Positions 1 through 9,138 of a stretch of 64,000 nucleotides of DNA are shown one piece after another. The stretch spans positions 4,987,579-5,051,578 of the forward strand of contig CM059975.1 of NCBI GenBank assembly GCA_030490835.1, written 5' to 3'. Positions within the stretch are counted from its first letter, which is position 1; each line of letters starts with the position of its first letter. Below the pieces are notes generated by a model that saw only the letters and a program-made list of their open reading frames with translations, did no database searches and was not told where the DNA came from. The translations under genes and the position numbers were made by a program. The stretch is from Annona cherimola. Lineage: Eukaryota > Streptophyta > Magnoliopsida > Magnoliales > Annonaceae.

Positions 1-480
1 AAAAGCAGAACCGCGGTTCGGTTTGCTGGCATGCATAGTCTGGTAAATGGTTTTTTCACGAAAAACGATGCACACTGTTATTTTCCTTTTGAATCACGCT
101 TACATGAAATTGGTAAGATGCCTTTTGAACTTTAAAGAGCGTGCATTCTTTTCACATATTACTAATATAATATATAATTAGATAAATATAGGAGTCTGAA
201 AATATGACATGTCATGTTAAAGTGAAGTAATTTAAATAAATCATACGTGTTTAAAAATCAATCTATCATAATTTATTCAATTAATCGATTTCTCATTAGT
301 TTATTTTAAGCATTATAATTAATATTTTTAAATTTTCAATCAATTGAAATAATAAATTTAGTTATCATATTATATTTATATTATATCAACAACGATACGG
401 TTCAAAACGGTTTGGACCAGTGGTTGAACCGGTTGAACCTGAACCATAAATAAAAACGATTCAATTCCCGGTTTAGTTTT
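1..480. repeat. AT-rich repeat with AACCGGTT-rich end, abutting RLK1
   Basis: AT-rich DNA whose right end (about 398-475) is dense in GGTT/AACC motifs such as gttgaaccggttgaacc. Similar AACCGG-rich sequence lies at 63568-63655 in the other orientation, so it is probably the end of a dispersed transposable element. RLK1 coding homology starts right after it, so the element may have inserted into RLK1, with the missing 5' half lying left of the window. No gene is visible here. The left boundary is not in the window, so the element type stays open. Confidence 0.45.
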
Positions 481-2101
481 AACAACAATGGTGCCAGCTA
501 TTACTTCACTGATAATTCCACGATTTCCCGCATGGTGATGGAATCATCGGGACAGATAAAAAATTGGATTTGGTCCAGGGAAAAAGGAAAATGGGTTTTG
601 GCTGTTAGCTTGCCTCCCCCATGTGAGGTCTATGCGCTCTGCGGTTCTTTTGGTGTTTGTAACGAGAACAGCCCGGTGGCTTGTACTTGTTTGCAAGGCT
701 TCCGCCCACTCTCTTCCAAACATTGGAACAAGGGTGACTGGAGCGGCGGGTGTGAAGGGGAAGTGGATCTCTCCTGCATGGCTAATGTCTCTGATGCTCG
801 AAGAAGCCAAGATCAGTTCATGCTCATTCCCAGTGTTCGACAGCCTTCAGATCCTCAGTCTCTGACAGTTAGTGGAGCTGAAGAATGCCAAAATACTTGC
901 TTGGATGACTGTTCTTGCACTGCCTATGCCTATAACACTAGTGGATGTTATAGATGGCGTGGAGATCTGTTCAATCTTCGGAAATTGCGCGGAACTGATG
1001 CTGGTCGAGATCTTTTTGTCCGTGCAGTACGCAGCAGAGTTGATCATAAAGGACGTCTAACTAGAATTTCTGTGGCTTGTAGCATTGGGTTTCTGGTTTT
1101 GCTTGCTCTTATTTTGGGGTTGTACTGGTGGCGCCTTAGGACACCGGAGCTTGATGAATCTGGGATTGTGCCTGATTCTCTCCTCCTATACAGGTATAGA
1201 GATTTACAGGCTATCACCCATGATTTCTCGAAGAAGTTGGGCGGAGGAAGCTTGGGTTCTGTTTTCAAAGGGACTTTGCCTGATTCGTCCTTGGTAGCTG
1301 TGAAGAAGATGGAAGGCCTTGGACAAGGAGAGAAGCAATTTCGCACTGAAGTCAGCACCATTGGTATGATACAGCATGTTAATCTAGTCCGTCTTCGTGG
1401 GTTCTGCTCCGAAGGCAGCCAAAGGCTGCTAGTCTATGATTTCATGCCAAACGGCTCTTTAGACATGCACCTGTTCGGGAAGAATTCTAGTGTCCTAGAC
1501 CTGGCAAAAGCGTTACCAAATCGCTCTTGAGACTGCCAGGGGATTGGCCTACCTTCACGAGAAATGCAGAGAATGCATCGTGCATTGTGACATCAAGCCA
1601 GAGAACATACTCCTGGACGCTGACTTTTGTGCCAAGGTGGCAGATTTCGGCATGGCAAAGCTCGTTGACAGGGAATACAGCAGAGTGCTAACGGCCATGA
1701 GAGGAACCATAGGCTATCTTGCTCCTGAATGGATCCAAGGTTTGGCTATAACTGCAAAAGCAGATGTTTACAGCTATGGAATCGTGTTGTTTGAAATTGT
1801 GTCAGGCAGGAGGAACACGAGAAGATGTGAGGTTGCTCATGGTGGTTACTTCCCTTTTTGGGCAGCTGGCAGAATCAGGGAAAATGATGCCATCAGCTTA
1901 CTAGACCCAAGACTAGAAGGAAATGCTGACATTGAAGAGCTGAATAGAATCTGTAGAGTGGCTTGCTGGTGTATTCAAGAGGAAGAAACATGTAGACCTT
2001 CAATGGGAGAAGTTGTTAATGTTCTGGAGGGCGTTGTTGAGGTGAATGTGCCACCAATTCCAGAATTTCTTCAGACTCTTTTGGACATTCATGAAAAATG
2101 A
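481..2101 (+). pseudogene. RLK1: truncated, frameshifted G-type lectin S-receptor-like Ser/Thr kinase
   Basis: Seen: coding homology to RLK2 runs from an Asn-rich stretch at 481 through the end of the S-locus glycoprotein domain, a PAN/apple domain (CLDDCSCTAYAYN), a transmembrane helix near 1075-1130 and a kinase domain with AVKK, HCDIKPEN, DFG and APE motifs, ending at the stop at 2099-2101. The signal peptide and B-lectin domain are absent. Compared with RLK2, one extra base near 1500-1510 shifts the frame: the first frame stops at 1530, and the second frame carries the catalytic loop onward to 2101. The glycine loop reads GGGSLGSV where the paralogues have GGGSFGSV. Family knowledge: these are plasma-membrane receptor kinases with a non-RD (HCD) catalytic loop, a class often linked to immunity. 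Two independent lesions make a functional protein unlikely. The missing 5' end could lie left of the window, beyond the repeat at 1-480. Confidence 0.88.
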
Positions 2102-3917
2102 AATCATATGATACCATCCACCACCTTTACCTGAGGGCGTAGTTTGTATGATTTCTGTTGTATATTGCGTATGAAATTATAATATAAAAGATAATCAATG
2201 TGTTAGGATTTCGGGTGTCTTAATTTATGCATATATGCGTTACGTAGTGATTTGCATGTAAGTATGTGATGAATATGTAGGAAGGTACAGAGTAGTTTTG
2301 TGTAAGTACTAGTAACAGCCCTAGTGCGGTGCTTGAAAAGACTTTAGAGTAGTTGCGTCCAAGGTTGTTTTGATGGGTGGGAGAGAATGAGTTATCAAAA
2401 TATTTTGATTTGGAATATGTCTGAGGGATCTAAAGAATCAGCTAGGTTGAATTGTTTCTTTGACACCTGTTTATTATAATAAATTGTTATTTCTTTTTTA
2501 TGCTTTTTCTCTTTTTGTTTGAAGACTTTTCTACTCAAATTTTTATCTCCTGTGTTTGTAATTTTGGCTTATCATTTGATCCTAGTTTATTACGAATGCC
2601 TTTATAATAAGTGATATTAAAGTAAACTAAATTGTATAATATGCAGCATTAAAGCTATGTTTTTTTTCACTTTGGTAGTTGATAGAAAATTTACTTTATT
2701 CATTTTAAAATCATTCTTTTAGCTATGAGACAGTTTCATCCAAACCAAAACGTCTATGAACCATATCTGCATGATTGAGTATATATTCATGTATAAATTA
2801 TAAAAAATATTTAAATTCATTTATAGATAATTAGAATATAAGAATACTTCTTGTAATTATTTATCCACATATAAATTATATTTTAACTAATTTAAATATT
2901 GAATATGTAACTTTAAAATTGATATTTAGTATGAAATTATTTTATTATGCTAATTTTGCATATTTTTATATTGAGCCCATGCATAGTAATATTAGACAAA
3001 CGAATGATTTTTTATGAAAATATAAATAATATTACATATAATGAAAGAAATAGATTTTCTACTAATTACTATAAAAAATGAGTTATACAAAAGTAAAATT
3101 TCATAAAAGTAGAACTCCTATATAAATTATAAAAAATTATATGTTCTTGTTAACCCAAACTAAAAGGAACTAGACTAATGTATAGGCGTTTGTTAATTTT
3201 TTACGAAAATACAGCCCAAATTGTATTTTTTGATAATTAAGTGTATTTAATTAATATAATAAATTTTATATTTAAAATTTTTTTGTATTCCAAACATTAA
3301 AATTTTTTATTTTTCATGAAAATATAGATACAAGGATATTTAATTTAGATATCAAATTTTATAATTTAAGACGTATAATTTAATTTTTTTCAAAAATTGA
3401 TTTTTGGGATATTTAAGTAATTTATCTATAATGCCTGAAAATACATGGGGCCCATAGAAGTATAATTTTTTTTTTAAAATACATGGGGATAGATTCAACC
3501 GGTGATGGCATGGCTACCCCATGTGAATAACCACTTGGAATCATTCTCAATGTATTTTTTAATTTGGGACATGTTTGGATTTAAGAAATTTTTTAATTTA
3601 AAAATTTGCACTTTTTATTTATAATTATTTTGTTTTTAATCTTTTTTATATTTTTGATATGATTATCCTATTGTTCAATCCACGTAATTATCCATACAAC
3701 TAACATATATATTTTTTAATTTATTTTTGTTACTCTTATTTCCCCTATTATATTTTAGGGGGTTTGGATAGTAGATTTTTTTTTTTGTTTTTGTTTTGTT
3801 ATTTGGAGAGTAGAAAAATTTAATGGTGAGTATAAAACTTTTCAAAAAGGAAGAAGCTGAGAGCAAAGTCGTAAAGTTGGGTAGCCGAGGGAAGCATTGA
3901 ACAGGTCAAACTATCTT

Positions 3918-3967
<50 letters not shown>

Positions 3968-4096
3968 ACGGTCAAATTGCATCTAATGCAAATAGTTTTC
4001 GTATCCAAACAAGCCCTCTACTAATTTTCTTAATTCAAAAAATATATATATTAAAAATTTTTTACCAAAAATTTTAGTACTGTCCAGACACAACAT
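2102..4096. other. AT-rich intergenic DNA with repeat copies
   Basis: No gene is visible. About 2740-3000 is a copy of a dispersed AT-rich family that recurs near 5110-5290, 17610-17750, 52440-52630, 53430-53540 and 63430-63560; its marker is a stretch like tatattcatgtataaatta followed by a motif like aattatttatccacata. About 3560-3720 resembles the core of the Tourist-like MITE at 6194-6483 but is degraded. Confidence 0.5.
3919..3963. repeat. 45-base T homopolymer
   Basis: An uninterrupted run of about 45 T lies between ggtcaaact and ggtcaaatt (8 of 9 bases identical). It may be the oligo(A) tail of a minus-strand retroposon with a short target duplication, or simple slippage. Length in such runs is prone to sequencing error. 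Confidence 0.6.
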
Positions 4097-4376
4097 TAAA
4101 GAGTGAGCTGAATCTTATTAATCAATAAATTAAGCAACCAAAATCGATTCGATTCCTGCATACGGTTCCGTACATGTATTTCATCTTACTTTCGTCTTTC
4201 AATGAAAATATTATTGATCACTGACCAAGGCAAAGATGAAAAATACATTTGAGGAATATAAGAAAAGTTGACTGGAGCACACGTGTGAAATTCCAAACAC
4301 TCTCCCTCTCTCTTAGCATTCTGCAATCCCCAGGGTGCCCGCTGACATGGAAACCACCAGCAATCCATTCTTCTTT
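4097..4376 (+). pseudogene. Relic of an RLK2-type promoter and start codon
   Basis: This stretch aligns with the RLK2 upstream region (about 7140-7430). It shares a Leu/Ile-rich AT block, the motif gattcgattcctg, the block caaagatgaaaaat, a CT-rich leader, and a start context gctgacATGGAAACC at 4347 matching gctgatATGGAAAAA of RLK2. Homology ends about 30 bases into the coding region, where only roughly ten codons of signal peptide remain. It is therefore the decapitated 5' end of another family member. It could be a duplication breakpoint or what is left after deletion of the gene body. It encodes no domain, and any promoter activity is untested. Confidence 0.7.
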
Positions 4377-6193
4377 ACAAAAACCACCTAACATATTATT
4401 TCCGAGTAAATAAATAATTTTATAAATTATTATTACATTTTAATGCATTAATATTACAAAATATTTTGTAATTTATACACGATTATAAACGTTTTTAAGC
4501 AGATATGGTCTTCTTAAGAATTTAATTGAAATAATTTATAGTACTAAGTTAAAAAATAAATAAGATTGACACAAGGAAGTCATATCATTGAAATACACGC
4601 CACATATCTACGTAGCGTGAGTTGTGGAAAATTCTGTTAAACATTGACTTGGAGATATAAGATATTATGCAACCTAATCCCCAGTTGAATTTCTTTTAAC
4701 AGGATTGATGATGAAGTGGCAGTTCATCATTGGCAGCCCAGCGGCCGCAGACCGCAGTTGCAACGGTCAAACTGCCTTTAGTGGTATGAAGAGTCAAATC
4801 AATGCTTGTGAAAGCGGAACTTCTCCGTTCACATTTCAAAAACGCGGCTGACAAACATGTGACGCACGCACGGTTTACAAATGAGTTACTAAAAATCATT
4901 TCAATGAAATCAACTTAAAATATTTGATGGTTCTCACTTTCATGTAATTAAGTTATATAGAAATAGTTTTACGTAATCTCTTCTCATGTAAAGAATTTAA
5001 TGTAAAGAATTTAATGCTTGATGAAAATTTTAATATATTCATTCTATTAACATAATTTATTAAGCTGGGAGATAGTTTCATCCGAACACATATGTGCACG
5101 GGCCAGGTTCATTGAAAAATATATATTCATGTATAAATTATAAAAGAAATTAATTTATTTATATATTTGTTAGAATGTAATAATGTTTTATAGAGTTATT
5201 TATCTATATAACAATAATGATACTTTAGATAGTTTAAATGTTGAAAATACGACTTTCAAATTAACGTTTATTTATATTCAATTTTATACATTTTCATATC
5301 AGACTCATTCACAATAATAATATAATACTAGACATAAAATAAAGTTTTCATGAGATTCTAAATAATGTTATATATAATCAATAAGTGAATTTTTTTTATC
5401 AATGATCAAATTGTAAAAAAATAAATGAGATGACTTAAGAAGTAAGGTTTCATAGAATGGAGCTGTCTCAAGCAAAATTATAAAAAGTATTCTAATGCCG
5501 TTAGCTAGGACTAAAAGAACTAGGCCAATGCATAGTTTTTTTTTAAAAAAAAAAAATTTATTTCTAATGAAAATATGAGCCAAGTGTAATTTATATATTA
5601 AATCTAAAAATTTTAAATTCCAAAATCAATATTTTTTTATGAAAATGTGAGTCCAACTATATTGAATTGAGAACAAAATTTTATTCTTTTTAGACTCGTA
5701 TAATTTAAATTTTTAATTTTAAAAATTAACAATCTTTGATATTTAAGTAATTATATCCCAAAAGATTGATTTTTGAAATGCAAAAAATTATAAAATTTGA
5801 TATAAATATCTAAAATTATAAAATCTTGTATGCGAATTAATTATATGTAGACTCATAAATATTTTCATGAAAAATGAAAAATAAAAATAAGAAAATACAT
5901 GTGCACCTAAACTAATAGGAGTTTTTGTTAGCCTAAGCTATAAGTATCATTACCTTTATAAAAATGGTTAAATTCATTGATATATGCATTAGAATATTAT
6001 AGTATTTAATGAAATTATTATCTTATATAGAAATGATGTTTTAGATATTAAATTAATAATTTAAAAAATAATATATAGATCAAGCAATTTTCTTATATCA
6101 ATTTCATAATTTTGTTAAACATGGGTTATGTACATATATTTCTACAACATTTGATTTTTAGACAAACAACTATAAATGAAATGAGTATATTAT
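4377..6193. other. Intergenic AT-rich DNA
   Basis: No coding region is seen. About 4690-4880 is less AT-rich (it contains cagcggccgcagaccgcag) but shows no protein homology I recognise. About 5100-5900 and 5950-6060 contain copies of the same dispersed AT-rich family noted at 2740-3000. Confidence 0.45.
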
Positions 6194-6483
6194 GGGTGTG
6201 TTTGTTTAGGGTAAAAAAGTGTCAACTAAAACTTTTCACTCTAAAACTTTTCACTCTCCATAATTATTCTATTTTTAATTATTTTTTCATATTTTTCTAT
6301 ACAAACTATCCTACTTTTCAATCATTTCTACACAACTACCCATACAACTAACCTATCTATTTTAACTTTATTCTCTTTACTTCTCATCATTACTCCTATT
6401 ATATCACATCACTTTTTATTGATTTGACAACTTCTACTCCAAAAACTTTTCATCAAAAGTTTTACCTCCAACCAAACACACCC
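6194..6483 (-). mobile_element. Tourist-like (PIF/Harbinger) MITE
   Basis: A 290-bp element with terminal inverted repeats beginning GGGTGTGTTTG and a 3-bp duplication TAT at 6191-6193 and 6484-6486. Its core matches 53904-54184 in reverse orientation, including the markers gatatgatag and agtagttgta-type motifs. It has no coding capacity. TIR sequence and TSD size point to the PIF/Harbinger group; the superfamily call is an inference. Confidence 0.75.
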
Positions 6484-6486
6484 TAT

Positions 6487-7139
6487 ATTTTGATTTAAGG
6501 TCTGATTGGTAAGAAGTAAAGTATTTAAGCAATTAAATATAGAAGAAGGAATTATTTATAAAAGTCAATCATTTAATTATATTTATAAATTTTGTTAAAT
6601 AAGGAATTGTCGTTTTATTGATAAAGCTTAAAATGTTTACTAAAGTGAGTTAATTGTTTTACTTATTAGAAATTTTATCAATATGACAAGTATATTGTTA
6701 GCTAATATATGGAGCAACTTTTACATAATACTCATAAATTTTATTTATAATTTTACTTATACTTGCGAACTTTAAAAAATTTTAAATATATTTATAAATT
6801 TTGTCTAAAATTCTATTTATACCTTATTTCTTTGTAAAATGACAAATATTACTAAACTCTAAATATAATTTTAAGCAAAAAATTTATATTCAGACAATTT
6901 TTTAATACTTTTAAAGTTATAGAATCATACGTTACCACTATAAGATCATATATCATTTGAATATGATTTTTATATATAAGTTCACAATTAGATTTTTAAC
7001 ATTTATCATTTATTAAAAGAGCATAGGTAGGAATAGAATTTTGGGCAAAAGATATAAGTATATTTGTAATTTTTTAAGTTGATGGGTATAATTAAAATTA
7101 GGAGAAAATTTTGTAGGTATATATGCCCTAGTATATATT
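6487..7139. other. AT-rich intergenic DNA upstream of RLK2
   Basis: No gene, RNA or clear repeat boundary is seen. The sequence is AT-rich with diffuse internal similarity, for example repeats of an aattttatttataatttta kind. Confidence 0.4.
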
Positions 7140-7403
7140 TAAATTAGTGAGAGAGTTGGACCTTATTAATTAATACATTAAGCATGGATTAAGCCACCAA
7201 ATCCGATTCGATTCCTGTAGATCTGTTCCATAGCTGTGTTTTTTCTTGCTTTCGATCATTGACCACCGCAAAGATGAAAAATGCATTTCAATAATACGTT
7301 TTCGAAATTCCGACCGGCGGATATAAATGAACTTCCGAAATTGGGACGCAGTTCTCTCTCTCGACTCTCTCTGAGCACCTCCATCCTCATGCTGCTTGCT
7401 GAT
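7140..7403 (+). promoter_or_regulatory. Probable RLK2 promoter and leader
   Basis: The region is conserved with the relic at 4097-4346, which suggests selected or recently duplicated promoter DNA. A TATA box (TATAAA) lies at 7322-7327, about 77 bp before the ATG at 7404. A CT-rich leader (ttctctctctcgactctctc) lies between them, typical of plant 5' UTRs. The transcription start is inferred, not seen. Confidence 0.55.
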
Positions 7404-7989
7404 ATGGAAAAAACTAGCAGTCCATGCTTCTTTCTTCCTCTTCTTCTGACTTGTTTCTCCTTCGCTTTCATGACTCATTTCTCTGCTACAGCAACAGATA
7501 CTCTCTCCCTGGGCGAGTCTCTTTCCGGAGTCCAGACATTAATCTCCCAGGGAGGGAGATTTGAACTGGGTTTCTTCTCACCAGGGCTGTCCCGAAAATA
7601 CTACGTAGGCATCTGGTTCAAGGAAGTCCCGGGACAGAAAGTCGTGTGGGTCGCAAACAGACAAGCACCCCTCCCTGATGCTTCGTCGTCGGAGCTGAAG
7701 ATATCAGAAAAAGATGAAAATCTTCTTCTGATCAACCACACCAACATCCCAATTTGGTCATCAAATTCCACGGCCAAAATCTCAAATCGAACCGTTGCAG
7801 TCCTCCTTGACTCCGGAAATTTAATTCTCAGAGACCGTTCCAACTCCTCAATCGTGCTATGGCAGAGCTTTGATTACCCAACTGATACATGGCTGCCTGG
7901 CGCTAAGTTCGGATTGAATAAAATCACTGGCATCCGGCAGCGGCTTATTTCGTGGAAGAATCCTGAAGATCCTGCTCCGGGCGCGTATT
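7404..7989 (+). CDS. RLK2, 5' part: signal peptide and B-lectin domain of a G-type lectin receptor kinase
   Basis: This segment encodes the first 195 residues of RLK2. It starts with a hydrophobic signal peptide (about residues 8-30, FFLPLLLTCFSF) and continues through the bulb-type lectin domain with the family motifs FELGFFSPG, VVWVANR and LLDSGNL, then WQSFDYPTDTWLPG. The ATG at 7404 was chosen because it directly precedes the signal peptide and matches the relic start at 4347; an in-frame upstream ATG at 7281 would put the TATA box inside the coding region. The frame is cut after codon 195 by a copia element. Reading on into the LTR, the frame stays open to 8300, so a 298-residue secreted lectin with an LTR-encoded tail is conceivable. 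The rest of the gene resumes at 13394. Confidence 0.85.
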
Positions 7990-8622
7990 TATTAGGTGGG
8001 TTCCTCCCACATGAAGTCAAAGTGGGGGCCCCACCACTTTTGGCTTATGTGGAATTTCCTCACCTGCCATTTCGTCTCATCCTCTTGCTTTCGGCGCGGG
8101 AGGAGAAAAGGGGTGAGAGAGAGAGAGATTATAAAAATCTCTTCTCCTCTCAGCAGCGACATTCGTTCGTCGTCAGAGAGAGTTTTTTCTCTCCGTTTTC
8201 GGTTTTCAGAGAAGCAGCAGCAGCAGCTCCGACGGACGGAGGAGGATTTTATCCTCAAATGCTCAAGGTTTCTACGGCAGTTATCTCTTCCGGCCATTAA
8301 GAGAGAAAATTCTGCCGTCATCTCAGATTTGGTGAGATCTATCCTGGTTATTTCCTGTATTGAAATCCATCCTTATTGTGATGATGAAATCCTCTAGTTT
8401 TGACTAGAGAAGACATTGCGTTGTAATCCCATTATTCTATAGTGGAAGATTTACCTGGACTGGGTCCCGTGGTTTTTCCCCTTTGGTAAAGAGGGGTTTT
8501 CCACGTAAAATTGTGGTGTGTTTTTCCGTAGTTTGATTGTTTATCATTTGCAATATTTATTGTCTGTGATTAATTATTCCTGTTTAATCCACACAAAAAG
8601 GGGATAGGCTAAAATCCCAACA
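7990..8622 (+). repeat. Copia 5' LTR
   Basis: 633 bp. It contains a TATA box at 8130-8136 (TATAAAA) after a GA microsatellite, then a CT-rich leader. It ends CCCAACA, directly before the primer-binding site. Confidence 0.95.
8130..8136 (+). promoter_or_regulatory. Copia LTR TATA box
   Basis: TATAAAA follows gagagagat. The same motif sits at 12896-12902 in the 3' LTR, where it points into the RLK2 kinase half. Confidence 0.6.
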
Positions 8623-8624
8623 AG

Positions 8625-8636
8625 TGGTATCAGAGC
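8625..8636 (+). promoter_or_regulatory. Primer-binding site, copy 1 (initiator tRNA-Met)
   Basis: TGGTATCAGAGC, the complement of the 3' end of plant initiator tRNA-Met, lies two bases after the 5' LTR. An identical second copy is at 8709-8720. Confidence 0.9.
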
Positions 8637-8708
8637 GAGGTTTTAGTAATCTATTAATTATTCCTGTTTAATCCACACAAAAAGGGGATAGGCTAAAATC
8701 CCAACAAG

Positions 8709-8720
8709 TGGTATCAGAGC
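8709..8720 (+). promoter_or_regulatory. Primer-binding site, copy 2
   Basis: Second TGGTATCAGAGC, produced by the 84-bp tandem duplication. It also follows a CCCAACA LTR end by two bases, so either site has the normal spacing. Confidence 0.85.
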
Positions 8721-8754
8721 GAGGTTTTAGTAATCTTGTGCCTTGTGTTGAACG

Positions 8755-9138
8755 ATGGAGGTTAATACAAGTAGAATGATTAATTTGAATGGTTCAAATT
8801 ATCATGTGTGGAAGGGAAAAATGGAAGACCTGCTATATGTCAAAGATTTTTATTTGCCTGTGTTTGCGGAACAAAAACCCGTAGAAAAAACTGATGCTGA
8901 ATGGACTTTACTTCATCGTCAAGTATGTGGGTATATCAGGCAGTGGGTGGATGATAATGTTTTAAACCATGTCAGTGAAGAAACAAATGCACGTTCTTTA
9001 TGGGACAAGCTTGAACAGCTGTATGCTCGAAAAACCGGGGAACAACAAGTTGTTTCTAATAAAGAAGTTGATGGGCTTGAAATACAGGGATGGAACTCCT
9101 TTATCAGATCACTTGAATGCTTACCAAGGAATTCTTAA
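8755..9138 (+). CDS. Copia gag, N-terminal frame (frameshifted)
   Basis: The ATG at 8755 begins a UBN2-type copia Gag: [19 protein letters not shown], then a block ending [14 protein letters not shown]. The normal Gag continuation is found one frame away from the four-G run at 9037-9040, so this frame runs into about 30 unrelated residues and stops at 9138. The simplest reading is one extra G in this copy. It could also be a sequencing error or a site of programmed shifting, although copia elements normally use a single gag-pol frame. Confidence 0.8.
   Translation: MEVNTSRMINLNGSNYHVWKGKMEDLLYVKDFYLPVFAEQKPVEKTDAEWTLLHRQVCGYIRQWVDDNVLNHVSEETNARSLWDKLEQLYARKTGEQQVVSNKEVDGLEIQGWNSFIRSLECLPRNS

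Larger units (their letters stand above)
8569..8736 (+). repeat. 84-bp tandem duplication spanning LTR end and primer site
   Basis: Two identical 84-bp units (8569-8652 and 8653-8736) each contain the last 54 bases of the LTR plus the following 30 bases with the primer-binding site. The element thus has two LTR ends and two primer sites in tandem. The 3' LTR is followed directly by host DNA, so the duplication is only at the 5' side. Confidence 0.95.

Noticed and set aside
1495..1545. An intron in RLK1 at the frame change
   Set aside because: Alignment with RLK2 is continuous with one extra base; there is no gap long enough for an intron.
3919..3963. Counting the 45-T run as a confirmed retroposon scar
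   Set aside because: The flanking similarity is only about nine bases with a mismatch, and homopolymer slippage explains it equally well.
7281..7403. ATG at 7281 as the RLK2 start
   Set aside because: It precedes the TATA box at 7322 and the residues before 7404 have no family similarity; 7404 directly precedes the signal peptide.
7992..8397. Open frames on both strands repeated identically at 12758-13163
   Set aside because: They lie in the copia LTRs and are repeated only because the LTRs are.
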